From positions 1 to 64,000 of the forward strand of contig NZ_FUWY01000009.1 in NCBI RefSeq assembly GCF_900167375.1: a stretch of DNA of 64,000 nucleotides. Direction: 5' to 3'. The translations under genes were made by a program, and so were the position numbers. Numbering within the stretch: the first letter of the stretch is position 1; each line of letters starts with the position of its first letter. Below, in pieces: positions 7,084 to 15,817 of this stretch. The notes beneath the pieces were generated by a model. The model had not been told where the DNA came from, made no database searches, and saw nothing but the letters and a program-made list of their open reading frames with translations. This stretch comes from Anaerorhabdus furcosa. Its GTDB lineage: Bacteria > Bacillota_I > Bacilli_A > Erysipelotrichales > Erysipelotrichaceae.

Positions 7084-8631
7084 ATGAGTCAGAAAAGTGT
7101 AAGTGAAATTTATTCAGATTTAAATAAACTAAAATGGAATGTGACATTTAAAGGAATAATTGTAGGATTATTTGCAGGGTTTATTGTTGCGCTCTATCGA
7201 ATGGGAATAGAGTATGCAACAGAGAAATCCATTGATATTTATCGTTTTCTTAAAGTGAATCCAATTTACATTGTAGGTTGGATACTGATTATAGTTTGTA
7301 TTGGTGTTTTTATTTCCTATTTAGTAAAAGTATCACCGGATTCGAAAGGTAGTGGAATTCCACAAGTTGAAAGTGTTTTATTATATGGCAGGAAAATGAA
7401 GAGTTTTCTCATTATTCCTGTACGTTTTTTAGCAGGTATACTGAGTGCATTCTTTGGAGTATCTTTAGGAAGAGAGGGACCCTCTATTCAGATAGGGGCT
7501 TGTGGAGGAGATATAATTGCAAGTAAACTGAGCAAGAATAAGTTGGAAGAAAACTATTTGATTACTGCGGGGGCATCTGCGGGATTATCAGCTGCTTTTA
7601 ATGCACCACTATCAGGAATTATCTTTTCTTTAGAAGAGGTACATCGCTCATTCTCTCCAAATATCTTAATTGCAGCAACAACAGCGGCCTTAACGGCAGA
7701 TGTTGTATCAAAAGTTATATTTGGTTTAAAACCTGTTTTAAGTTATGTGGATGTATCACAATTTCCTCTTACCCAGTATTTTTGGTTAATACCACTAGGA
7801 ATAATTTCGGGGTTAGTTGGTGTCTTGGTTCAAAAACTATTGCTTGGATCAGGGAGAGTATATGCAAAATTACCACCAGTTTTTAGACCCATCATAGCAT
7901 TGCTTATTGCATTACCATTTGGACTATTCTTACCACAAGTTTTGGGTGGAGGACAAAATTTAGTTCAATTATCAGAAACAGCACAAATGAGTATTGGGGT
8001 ATTATGTTTGATGCTTGTTTGCAAGATGATATTTACAACAACAAGTTTTGGTAGTGGGATACCAGGTGGGATATTCATGCCGATTTTATCAATGGGTGCA
8101 CTACTTGGCAGTCTAATAGCACAGCTGGGATTTCATTTCGGTGTATCGCCAGATATGGTATCGGTCTTCTGTATTTGTACTATGGCAGGGGTAATGGCAG
8201 CTTCGGTTAAAGCTCCGATAACAAGTATTCTTTTAATGGTTGAGATGACTGGATCACTTGTGCATTTATTACCTGTTGCATCAGTTGCATTTATTGCACT
8301 ACTTACATCTGATTTACTTAAGACATCACCTATCTATGAGATGTTATTGGAACGATTAATTGATCCGATTTTATCCCATACTAAAAAGAAGGACAAAGTG
8401 ATTCTTGAAATGGTGGTGGAATTAGGGAGTGAAGTTGCAGGTAATCAAATTAAGGATATTCAGTGGCCAGAGGGGTTACTCATTGTAGGCATACGACGTG
8501 GTGACAAGGAATTTGTACCCAATGGTGATTTTAAGATTCTTCAAGGTGATTATTTAATCATTTTATCTTCTGAACATGAGTATCAAATAATAAATACGCA
8601 AATTAATCAATTGTGTAAACCAACAATGTGA
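7084..8631 (+). CDS. ClC-family chloride channel / H+/Cl- antiporter with TrkA_C tail
   Basis: 515 residues. The ClC core shows the selectivity motif GSGIPQ (89-94), the gating glutamate in GREGP (E131) and GSGIPGG further on. The internal proton glutamate is in FSLEEVHRSF (E184/E185), which argues for an H+/Cl- exchanger rather than a passive channel. The last ~75 residues form a TrkA_C/RCK_C domain (GLLIVGIRRGDKEFVPNGD), a regulatory ligand-binding module found on some Gram-positive ClC proteins. GGGGG lies 4 nt before the ATG. The gene appears monocistronic, and its closeness to the K+ genes fits ion homeostasis. Confidence 0.93.
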   Translation: MSQKSVSEIYSDLNKLKWNVTFKGIIVGLFAGFIVALYRMGIEYATEKSIDIYRFLKVNPIYIVGWILIIVCIGVFISYLVKVSPDSKGSGIPQVESVLLYGRKMKSFLIIPVRFLAGILSAFFGVSLGREGPSIQIGACGGDIIASKLSKNKLEENYLITAGASAGLSAAFNAPLSGIIFSLEEVHRSFSPNILIAATTAALTADVVSKVIFGLKPVLSYVDVSQFPLTQYFWLIPLGIISGLVGVLVQKLLLGSGRVYAKLPPVFRPIIALLIALPFGLFLPQVLGGGQNLVQLSETAQMSIGVLCLMLVCKMIFTTTSFGSGIPGGIFMPILSMGALLGSLIAQLGFHFGVSPDMVSVFCICTMAGVMAASVKAPITSILLMVEMTGSLVHLLPVASVAFIALLTSDLLKTSPIYEMLLERLIDPILSHTKKKDKVILEMVVELGSEVAGNQIKDIQWPEGLLIVGIRRGDKEFVPNGDFKILQGDYLIILSSEHEYQIINTQINQLCKPTM

Positions 8632-8655
8632 TTTATATCTTTGATGATATTACTT

Positions 8656-8664
8656 TGATATAAT
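8656..8664 (+). promoter_or_regulatory. Extended -10 promoter for the small membrane gene
   Basis: TGATATAAT is an extended -10 (TGnTATAAT) 25 nt before the ATG at 8689. No good -35 is visible. Confidence 0.5.
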
Positions 8665-8688
8665 GGGGAAAGAAGGAGTAATGAAAAA

Positions 8689-9018
8689 ATGAAACTTAAA
8701 ACGTATTTCATATATATAGGTTTGTTTATTTTGGAGTTCTTTGGTTTCCAATTTTTAATCGAAGATACTGGCTCAGCGATGTTCATTTTGTTGATTGCTA
8801 CACCTCTATGTGTTTTAATAGAATCCATCATGTTTGGTTATGCTCATGGCAAATTCGATATATTTTTTCTACTTATTTTAGAAATTGTATTTATTCCAAG
8901 TGTCTTTGTTTTTATGAATGAAAGTGCACTTATCTATGCCTTTGTTTATGGTGTCTTGGGTGCAGTTGGTGAAGCTATCGGTATTTTTATAGGTAAGACA
9001 AAGAAAAATGAAGATTAA
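8689..9018 (+). CDS. Small polytopic membrane protein, function unknown
   Basis: 109 residues, nearly all hydrophobic, with about four transmembrane helices (roughly 5-23, 28-50, 58-78 and 80-102) and a short charged tail KTKKNED. AAGGAG lies upstream and an extended -10 promoter at 8656. It overlaps the next gene (DUF1232) by 11 nt, so the two are probably co-translated. I do not recognise the family. Confidence 0.7.
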   Translation: MKLKTYFIYIGLFILEFFGFQFLIEDTGSAMFILLIATPLCVLIESIMFGYAHGKFDIFFLLILEIVFIPSVFVFMNESALIYAFVYGVLGAVGEAIGIFIGKTKKNED

Positions 9019-9370
9019 AGAGAGATTAAATCAACTTCGTAAGGATGTTGAACTTGTTTTTGTTATATTAAAAGATTCAAATACACCTTTGTATACTAAA
9101 GTATTGGCTTATGTCACAATAGGATATGCTTTATCACCCATTGATTTAGTGCCTGATTTTATTCCTTTTTTTGGATATCTTGATGATTTACTAGTTCTGC
9201 CCTTATTGGTGTATTTAACCATTAAAAGTGTACCAAAAACAGTATTGGAAGAGTGTAAGAAAAAAACATTAGTTGAGAGACCTAAAAAGGAATGGTATTA
9301 TGCTCTACCTATTTTTGCAATATGGGTATTGATTCTTATTTGGATTTTAAAAGGTTTTAGAATGATATGA
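9008..9370 (+). CDS. DUF1232 (YkvA-type) membrane protein
   Basis: 120 residues. The diagnostic DUF1232 stretch is present at about residues 33-62: YALSPIDLVPDFIPFFGYLD followed by DLLVLPLLVYL. A C-terminal hydrophobic helix (about 97-115) probably anchors it in the membrane. Family members such as B. subtilis YkvA are uncharacterised. It overlaps the preceding membrane gene by 11 nt, which suggests a small two-gene operon. Confidence 0.85.
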   Translation: MKIKERLNQLRKDVELVFVILKDSNTPLYTKVLAYVTIGYALSPIDLVPDFIPFFGYLDDLLVLPLLVYLTIKSVPKTVLEECKKKTLVERPKKEWYYALPIFAIWVLILIWILKGFRMI

Positions 9371-9426
9371 ATTGCTTTCGTTATCTAAAATCGCTATGAT
9401 GAATCTAGAAAGCAGAGGGCAAATGA

Positions 9427-9762
9427 ATGGGTGTTATTGATGATTATATAAAAAGTTGTCCTAAATCACATCAAGAAAAATTGATTGAAATTTATGGCAT
9501 TATAAAGAAGGCGGCTCCGATGGCAGATGAAAAAATAAGCTGGGCAATGCCTACCTTTTATTTAAATGGAAATCTAGTGCATTTTGCGATGGGAAAACAT
9601 CATATTGGACTTTATCCAGGTGCAAGTGGAGTGGAGCACTTTTTAGACCGTTTAGATGATTATAAGCATTCTAAGGGAGCAATTCAATTTCCTTTGGATA
9701 AACCACTACCTAAAAAGTTAATCACTGATATAGTAAAATTTAGAGTTAAAGAGAATAAGTAG
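9427..9762 (+). CDS. DUF1801 / YdhG-like small protein
   Basis: 111 residues, soluble. The pattern ISWAMPTFYLNGNLVHFAMG followed by HIGLYPG and a C-terminal ...GAIQFPLDKPLP...LI..IVKFRV is that of the DUF1801 family, which includes the B. subtilis Fra (YdhG) iron-chaperone-like fold. GAGGG precedes the ATG at 9427. The gene stands alone with about 57 nt before it. Its substrate is not known; an iron-chaperone role would be inference from one distant relative. Confidence 0.8.
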   Translation: MGVIDDYIKSCPKSHQEKLIEIYGIIKKAAPMADEKISWAMPTFYLNGNLVHFAMGKHHIGLYPGASGVEHFLDRLDDYKHSKGAIQFPLDKPLPKKLITDIVKFRVKENK

Positions 9763-9807
9763 AATATCTACTTATTTTTATTGGAAATGGGCAATTATAC
9801 TGCTTTA

Positions 9808-9816
9808 TGCTATAAT
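9808..9816 (+). promoter_or_regulatory. Extended -10 promoter of ogt
   Basis: TGCTATAAT, an extended -10, lies 19 nt before the ogt ATG; CGGGAG just after it serves as ribosome binding site. Confidence 0.55.
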
Positions 9817-9834
9817 TAGACGGGAGATTTTAAT

Positions 9835-10290
9835 ATGAAGCAAAGAACGATAAAGACAACTGTATCACGTTTAAATCTGGTTGAAGAAAATGGTGCTTTA
9901 ATAGAACTAAATTTTGTTGATGCAACCGTTTCTTATCATGATAATACTCCGCTCTTGTTACAAGCTGAAAAAGAAATATTAGAATACATGAATGGTTCAA
10001 GAAAAGAATTTACAATTCCATTACAAGTAGAAGGAACAAGCTTTCAAAAAGATGTTTGGAATGCAATGTTACAAATTCCCTATGGAGAGGTAAGAAGTTA
10101 TGGTGAGATTGCCAAAATGATTCAGCGTCCCAAGTCATGTCGGGCTGTTGGTAATGCATGCAATAAAAATCCAATTGCAATTCTTATCCCATGTCATCGT
10201 GTTATTGCATCCAATCATAAATTAGGTGGTTTTGGATGTGGAGCAGATAATAAGATTCGCTTGCATGAAATTGAAAATATAAAGTTATGA
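9835..10290 (+). CDS. ogt: Methylated-DNA--protein-cysteine methyltransferase
   Basis: 151 residues. This suicide repair enzyme moves alkyl groups from O6-alkylguanine or O4-alkylthymine in DNA to its own cysteine. The active-site motif is IPCHRV with Cys120, preceded by the helix-turn-helix and arginine-finger region YGEVRSYGEIAKMI and SCRAVGNACNKNPI, all typical of Ogt/MGMT. Length is normal for a single-domain Ogt without the Ada N-terminal domain. An extended -10 promoter lies upstream. The following cell-wall hydrolase gene starts 8 nt later, so the two may share a transcript without any obvious functional link. Confidence 0.95.
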   Translation: MKQRTIKTTVSRLNLVEENGALIELNFVDATVSYHDNTPLLLQAEKEILEYMNGSRKEFTIPLQVEGTSFQKDVWNAMLQIPYGEVRSYGEIAKMIQRPKSCRAVGNACNKNPIAILIPCHRVIASNHKLGGFGCGADNKIRLHEIENIKL

Positions 10291-10298
10291 GGTAAAGC

Positions 10299-13109
10299 AT
10301 GTTTAAAAAATATTGTATTTTGATCATCGTATTCGTTTTAGGACTTCTTCCTATTCAAGTGAATGCACTTTCTACAAGTGATTTCGTTGTTTCGGAAGAT
10401 TTTTCGATTGTTTCAATTGAAAAAGATGTTGTAAATATATTGCAAACAGCAAAAAATTACAAAAGTGCTTTAGCTATTTATAATCGAGAAGCATCCAACT
10501 ACAACAATGTTGCAATTGTTCAAAATGGAAAGGTTCTCCAAGCAGAATATGGTCTTATCAGCATTAAGAGTACACCTGCGTGCGATTATAATGTTGAATT
10601 TAGAAATGTCATTGATAATGGTTCTAACTATGTTAATGGTTGCTATGGTGCAGATGCAGCATACTTAGGCACAAATGAATCTGGTACTAAAGTCATGATG
10701 ATGATTTCTGGAGTTGCAGGATGGGTAAATATCGATGATGTAACAATTTATCCACTAGAAATGCTTCCTTCAAGAAGTTCAACTTATGTTGTTAAAGAAG
10801 GGTACTTATATCATCAAATAAAACAATCATTTTCTTCTGATTTTTATTCAGCTCTAATTAATAATGGACCTGCGCCAAGTTATTTAGAAAGTGATGTTGA
10901 ATACTATAGCTATGATGGACATTATTTCTACAATAATGACTCCTTGTGGGTGATGTTGGATGATTTAAAAGCTTCATCACGTGCATCAAGTGTAAATCCA
11001 AATGAACCTTACTATAACTATTACCAGTTTGTTAGTCATCGTACTCTAACTAATGTTACCTATGAAGAGGTATTAGATTACTTTAGAAATACATTGCAAG
11101 TTTCTCATCAAATCACAAGTTATTTGGACATGGATAAAGATTCAGCAGATGATACATTAAATCGTTCACAATTCTATGATGAAGAAGATTCTTTCTTTCA
11201 ATATCAATATCAATATGGTGCCAATGCATTAATGATGATTGGATTATCTATGAATGAAACAGCGATAGGTAGAAGTTCTTTAGCATTTACAAGAAATAAT
11301 TTATTTGGACATGCTGCATATGATTCTGATGTAGAGAAAAATGCATCACGCTATTTTGGTGTGAATTCATCAATTTATAGCCATGCCAAATATTACATCT
11401 CTGGAAGTTATGCAAATCCATTTCGTTTTCAATTCCATGGTAGTTTCTTTGGTAATAAAGCAAATGGGATGAATGTCTCTTATGCCTCTGATCCATATTG
11501 GGGAGAAAAGGCGGCACAGTTTTATTTGAACATTGATGAAGCATTTGGATTTAAGGATTATAATTCTGTTGCTTTAGGTATAAAGACGAGTCAAGAGGAT
11601 GTTAAGGTATATCAATATGATTCAACAACGTCTACAATTCTCTATTCAACAGGTAAAAATCCAGATTTTGCATTTGTGATTTTAGATGAAATAACAAATG
11701 CTGAAGGTACATGGTATAAAATACAATCTGAGGCAACATTAAATGAAGAATCAAAAGTAGATATGATGTATTACTATGATTATTTAAATAATATTGCTTA
11801 TATTAAACAAAGTGATGTTCAACTTTTACTTAATATGGATAAACTTGGACAAAAGGAATTAGTGGGTGTAACATTTGATGCAAATGGTGGAGTATTTCAA
11901 GATGATTCTACAAGTATTCACTATGCTTTAGAAATGGGTAGAACACCTGTAATTGAAGTACCTACAAAAGAGAATGCTTACTTTGTTGGTTGGGATAAGG
12001 AAATAGCGCCAATTAGTGAAGAAACAACATATGTAGCACAATACAAGGATGTAGCTTCTATTGAGATGAAACAGTTACCAATACAAGACTTTGAATGGAA
12101 TGATAGAATCAATATTGATAAAGGTATTGTTCAAATTAATTTTACTGATCAAACAACAGAAGAGGTAGAGCTCTCTACGTCAATGGTATCAAATTTTGAT
12201 TTGAAAACTGAAGGAGATCAAGAAGTAATTGTCAGTGTTGCGGGTAAAACTATATCTTATCCAATAACAGTGAATAAAGAATTGGATACAATAAGACAAG
12301 AATTAAAAGAAGAAATCACCCTGGTTTTAGAGGAAATGAGTGAATTAGAAGAATTAAGTCCTGAGCAAGTTGAACGTGTCTTAGCGCTTAAACAACGTAT
12401 GGATGAGTATATGGTACCTTATCTTACACAACCTCAACTAAGGGCACTTGATGGCATTATATACAAAGCAATTAATCATCGAATTCATTATGTCATTTAT
12501 AAGAATGATTTGGATGCATCCATTTCAGGATTATCTCTTTCAATTGATTTAGGAGATTCTTTGGATAAAAAATATTTAAAAGATACAATCAAATTAATTG
12601 TGAAAAATTCCATCAACAAGGAACATGAAAAACTAATGGAAGCTGTTGCGGTTGGAAATGGGTATAAAGTAGTAGATTCATTTGCAATAAAAACACAAAA
12701 GAATTTGGATAACTTTGAACTAAATACACCAGTATTGATTTCGATAAAGAAGCCAGAGGGTGCTAAAGACAATGAGTTGTTTACAGTATTATTGTATGTT
12801 GATGGTGAAGTTGTGAAGTGCTATACAAAACAAACAAATAATTACATACAATTTATGACTCCTGCAATTGGTGAGTTTATGCTTGTATCGAGAACAACTA
12901 CCAATGAATACATCATAGATGATGTTATAGAAACTGTTCGCGTTGATAATAGTGATGCAGATATTCCAGCGTTAATTGCTGCAGGATTATTTGGATTAGC
13001 AATCCTATTAGGAGCTATTGTTGGTGTGGATGCATTGCTTAGAAAAAGAAGAAGGAAGAAAATTCATGATCAACAAAAAGATACCGTTGAAGATGATTCA
13101 ATACAATAA
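10299..13109 (+). CDS. Membrane-anchored N-acetylglucosaminidase (GH73/LytG-like) cell-wall hydrolase
   Basis: 936 residues. A signal peptide (residues 1-24, cleavage near VNA) leads an exported protein. Around residues 310-350 the glucosaminidase signature reads MIGLSMNETAIGRSSLAF then NNLFGHAAYDSD; the Glu in NETAIGRS is the expected catalytic acid. A further SH3-like part (about 425-500) is followed by an InlB/flg_new-type repeat (VTFDANGGVF...YFVGWDKEI), an Ig-like domain, a helical segment rich in Glu, and a C-terminal transmembrane helix (about 888-910) with a basic RKRRRKK stop-transfer. It would cleave peptidoglycan GlcNAc-MurNAc bonds from a membrane-tethered position. There is no LPXTG motif. 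Confidence 0.85.
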   Translation: MFKKYCILIIVFVLGLLPIQVNALSTSDFVVSEDFSIVSIEKDVVNILQTAKNYKSALAIYNREASNYNNVAIVQNGKVLQAEYGLISIKSTPACDYNVEFRNVIDNGSNYVNGCYGADAAYLGTNESGTKVMMMISGVAGWVNIDDVTIYPLEMLPSRSSTYVVKEGYLYHQIKQSFSSDFYSALINNGPAPSYLESDVEYYSYDGHYFYNNDSLWVMLDDLKASSRASSVNPNEPYYNYYQFVSHRTLTNVTYEEVLDYFRNTLQVSHQITSYLDMDKDSADDTLNRSQFYDEEDSFFQYQYQYGANALMMIGLSMNETAIGRSSLAFTRNNLFGHAAYDSDVEKNASRYFGVNSSIYSHAKYYISGSYANPFRFQFHGSFFGNKANGMNVSYASDPYWGEKAAQFYLNIDEAFGFKDYNSVALGIKTSQEDVKVYQYDSTTSTILYSTGKNPDFAFVILDEITNAEGTWYKIQSEATLNEESKVDMMYYYDYLNNIAYIKQSDVQLLLNMDKLGQKELVGVTFDANGGVFQDDSTSIHYALEMGRTPVIEVPTKENAYFVGWDKEIAPISEETTYVAQYKDVASIEMKQLPIQDFEWNDRINIDKGIVQINFTDQTTEEVELSTSMVSNFDLKTEGDQEVIVSVAGKTISYPITVNKELDTIRQELKEEITLVLEEMSELEELSPEQVERVLALKQRMDEYMVPYLTQPQLRALDGIIYKAINHRIHYVIYKNDLDASISGLSLSIDLGDSLDKKYLKDTIKLIVKNSINKEHEKLMEAVAVGNGYKVVDSFAIKTQKNLDNFELNTPVLISIKKPEGAKDNELFTVLLYVDGEVVKCYTKQTNNYIQFMTPAIGEFMLVSRTTTNEYIIDDVIETVRVDNSDADIPALIAAGLFGLAILLGAIVGVDALLRKRRRKKIHDQQKDTVEDDSIQ

Positions 13110-13344
13110 AGTAGAAATCACAGAAGATTTAATTGAAAGTATTGAAGAAAGAGGAATTATTATTCCAGTAAAAGTAGCGGCATTGGAGAATGGGGTTTAT
13201 CGTTGCGTTGATGGACATAAACGCTGCAGTGCATGTGAAGAAATTGAAAGAAAATTAAATAAAGAGATTGAGGTGTTCTGTATGTTGACCAATGATTTTT
13301 CCAAATCAGGGTCAACATATTGGGGTGCACGAAATCATCATTAA
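13066..13344 (+). CDS. ParB-nuclease-domain-like mini-protein
   Basis: 92 residues, soluble. The pattern IEERGIIIPVKV...NGVYRCVDGHKRCSACEEI matches the N-terminal ParB/Srx-type fold, in which GxRR- or GHRR-like residues bind CTP; here GHKR. No helix-turn-helix or C-terminal dimerisation domain follows, so this is not a full chromosome-partition ParB. The ATG at 13066 has AAGGAAG upstream and overlaps the end of the glucosaminidase gene by 44 nt. An in-frame start at 13018 has no ribosome binding site. RluB follows after 10 nt. Function unknown. Confidence 0.7.
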   Translation: MINKKIPLKMIQYNKVEITEDLIESIEERGIIIPVKVAALENGVYRCVDGHKRCSACEEIERKLNKEIEVFCMLTNDFSKSGSTYWGARNHH

Positions 13345-13354
13345 GGAGTGTGTC

Positions 13355-14077
13355 ATGGAAAGATTACAAAAAATTATAGCTGCAAGCGGAATTACATCAA
13401 GAAGAAAAGCAGAAGAATTAATTGTTCAAGGACGAGTAAAAGTTGATGGACAAGTTATTACACAATTGGGATATCAAGCGAGAAAAGGTGCAACAATTGA
13501 AGTTGATGGCAAACAAATAAATAAAGAAAATAAAGTATATTATGTAATGAATAAGCCAAAGAATACTTTATGTACGCTGCATGATGAGCATGGTAGACCA
13601 ACTGTTTTGGACTATATTAGAGTAGAACAAAGAATATTTACTGTAGGCAGACTTGATTTTGATACGACAGGTGTTTTGGTATTAACCAATGATGGTGAAT
13701 TTGCGAATGAAATTATTCATCCAAGAAGTCATTTGGAGAAAACGTATGAAGTATCATTTAATGGTATTCTTACAGGAGAACAACTTAAACAACTTGAAAG
13801 AGGAATTGAATTAGAAGATGGCATGACGTTACCTGCAAAAGTTGCGGTAATCAACAAGAACATAGAAAAAGGTTCCATGCTTCTAGAATTAACAATTCAA
13901 GAAGGTAGGAACCGCCAAGTAAAACGAATGATTGAATATTTTGGGTTTGAAGTAAAACGATTAAATCGTAAACGTCTAGGGAATTTAATGGTAAATGATT
14001 TAAAACCAGGACAAGTTCGTTTACTTAAACCATTTGAAGTTAAACAATTAAGACAACTGGCAAACGAAGGAAAATAA
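13355..14077 (+). CDS. rluB: 23S rRNA pseudouridine synthase, RluB/RsuA family
   Basis: 240 residues. An N-terminal S4 RNA-binding domain (about 1-60: MERLQKIIAASGITSRRKAE) precedes the RsuA/RluB catalytic domain with GRLDFDTTGVLVLTNDG, whose Asp in GRLD is the nucleophile, and the C-terminal EGRNRQVKRM motif. Enzymes of this group isomerise a uridine of large- (RluB) or small-subunit (RsuA) rRNA; RluB is favoured by Gram-positive usage. AAGGAG lies 7 nt before the ATG at 13355; an upstream in-frame ATG at 13292 lies inside the ParB-like gene. Its stop abuts the stop of rqcH on the other strand with no gap. Confidence 0.9.
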   Translation: MERLQKIIAASGITSRRKAEELIVQGRVKVDGQVITQLGYQARKGATIEVDGKQINKENKVYYVMNKPKNTLCTLHDEHGRPTVLDYIRVEQRIFTVGRLDFDTTGVLVLTNDGEFANEIIHPRSHLEKTYEVSFNGILTGEQLKQLERGIELEDGMTLPAKVAVINKNIEKGSMLLELTIQEGRNRQVKRMIEYFGFEVKRLNRKRLGNLMVNDLKPGQVRLLKPFEVKQLRQLANEGK

Positions 14078-15724
14078 TTATTTTTCTAAGTTCAAGATAA
14101 ACTCTTCATTTGGATCAATGTAAATTGTCTTATAAGTTGATAATGAAGCCATACCAGGTTTAGCACCTGGTATTTTTTTTAGGTTTTTTACTTGGCAATA
14201 ATTTACAGGAACACTACTAGACTCTCTGCCTTTTGAATAATAACTTGCAAGCATAGCTGCAGTACGCAAGGTATCTTCATCTAAATCAGTTGCATGAACA
14301 ACGACATGGGCACCATGGAAATCTTTGGTGTGAAACCACATGTCATTTTTATTTGCGATTTTGAAAGTAAGGGCTTCATTTTGAAGATTATTTTTACCAT
14401 AACTAATCTGGATACCATTTGCTAGAGTAATTTTTTTAATTTTTGGAAGTGTATCTTTTTTCTTTTGTTTACGTATTTTAGAATCCTTCTTCTTTAAATA
14501 TCCAAGTTCGACAAGTTCTTGATTAATTTCTTTGGCATCTTCAAATGTACTCAAATCGAGTTGTTCTTGAATACCTTCAAAATAATCGATTTCTTTTTCA
14601 CATAAATCAATTTGCTCTTGAATATAGATTTGACCTTTTTTTGCTTTTGTATATTTTTGGAAGCATTTTTTTGCATTGCCTTTGATATCTAATTTAGGAT
14701 CAAGTGGTATTTCGATAAGAGAATTATCATCAAAAGAAGGTAATTGTATTTTGTTTTCTCCCTTTGTATTTAAGTGGAGATGTGCATAGAGTAAATCCCC
14801 ATAGGTATGCCATTTTTCGCAATCTAAGGATTCTACAAGAGATGATTCGAGTTTTGGTAGTTTTTGTTTTAGATGTTTTAACTCTTTATTTACAAAGCGA
14901 TAAATATCGCCAGATAAATCTTTTATACGATCGCGTTCTTCTTTGTGATAATAAACTGTATCTAAGCCTTCGAGTAAAGGGTAACTCTTAGATTTTTGTT
15001 CAAGATGTGTTAAAGGAATACAATGAAATACGGTTTCATTATTTACAGTTGCAAGATAGAGTGAGTTTGAATCTTCAATTTCTTTCATGATATTTGAAAA
15101 TGATTCATCATGTCCAAGGCGATACTCAACTTCCTTACTTAAGAAGGGAGAGAATCCATGAAATTGTTTTGTGAGTGTTAATTCATGATCGTAGGTGGAA
15201 GAAGTAAATGGATCTTTCTTACCATCTTGTATTTCAGTTTCTTTAAACATTGCACCAGGTTGAATGGTTCTTCGGTTATTTTCAAAAGGAGGAATACGTT
15301 TTAAAGCATCCATAATCTTACCGCTAGCATCAACAAAGATTAAGTTTGCATACTTACCCATAAGCTCTACATAGAGATAAAGTGTTACTTTATCACCAAT
15401 GTCATTGCGTGATGAACATTCAAGTTTTACATAACGATCCAATCCACCTTGAATGATGCTTTGAATTACAGCTCCTTCTAAATGTTTTCTTAAAAGCATA
15501 ACAAAAGAAGATGGCTCCTCTGGTGTTGGATAATTTCTCTGGGTTAAGTTAAGTCGATTGTAGATTGTATGACATGAAATAATCAGGTTCTTACGACCTG
15601 ATTGACACTTTAATTGAAACAATATTTCTGAGTTTGAAACTTGATAAATCTTATTAATCTTTGCTGGAAATTCTTCTTTTATTTCACTTACGATTTTATG
15701 TAATAATATTCCATCTAATGCCAT
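14078..15724 (-). CDS. rqcH: Rqc2 homolog RqcH (NFACT family)
   Basis: 548 residues. The NFACT-N domain starts MALDGILLHKIVSEI and carries the Asp-Arg pair (D96-R97 in GGLDRYVK) at the position known to be needed for alanine tailing in B. subtilis RqcH. A central helix-hairpin/coiled-coil part (about 270-420) precedes an NFACT-R domain (about 430-548) with MWFHTKDFHGAHVVV and KNLKKIPGAKPGM. RqcH binds obstructed 50S subunits and recruits tRNA-Ala to add C-terminal alanine tails that mark stalled chains for degradation. Older annotations call it a fibronectin-binding protein. It lies convergent to rluB with zero spacing. Confidence 0.93.
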   Translation of the reverse strand: MALDGILLHKIVSEIKEEFPAKINKIYQVSNSEILFQLKCQSGRKNLIISCHTIYNRLNLTQRNYPTPEEPSSFVMLLRKHLEGAVIQSIIQGGLDRYVKLECSSRNDIGDKVTLYLYVELMGKYANLIFVDASGKIMDALKRIPPFENNRRTIQPGAMFKETEIQDGKKDPFTSSTYDHELTLTKQFHGFSPFLSKEVEYRLGHDESFSNIMKEIEDSNSLYLATVNNETVFHCIPLTHLEQKSKSYPLLEGLDTVYYHKEERDRIKDLSGDIYRFVNKELKHLKQKLPKLESSLVESLDCEKWHTYGDLLYAHLHLNTKGENKIQLPSFDDNSLIEIPLDPKLDIKGNAKKCFQKYTKAKKGQIYIQEQIDLCEKEIDYFEGIQEQLDLSTFEDAKEINQELVELGYLKKKDSKIRKQKKKDTLPKIKKITLANGIQISYGKNNLQNEALTFKIANKNDMWFHTKDFHGAHVVVHATDLDEDTLRTAAMLASYYSKGRESSSVPVNYCQVKNLKKIPGAKPGMASLSTYKTIYIDPNEEFILNLEK

Positions 15725-15757
15725 ATTTGAAACCCCACAATTCTAGATGACTTTCGC

Positions 15758-15786
15758 TTGCTTTAAGCGGTCAATCTTTGTACAAT
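15758..15786 (+). promoter_or_regulatory. Promoter of gmk
   Basis: TTGCTT, 17-nt spacer, TACAAT, followed by AAGGAGGG before the gmk start. Confidence 0.7.
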
Positions 15787-15817
15787 TAATTACATACAAA
15801 CAAGGAGGGAAGTTAAA

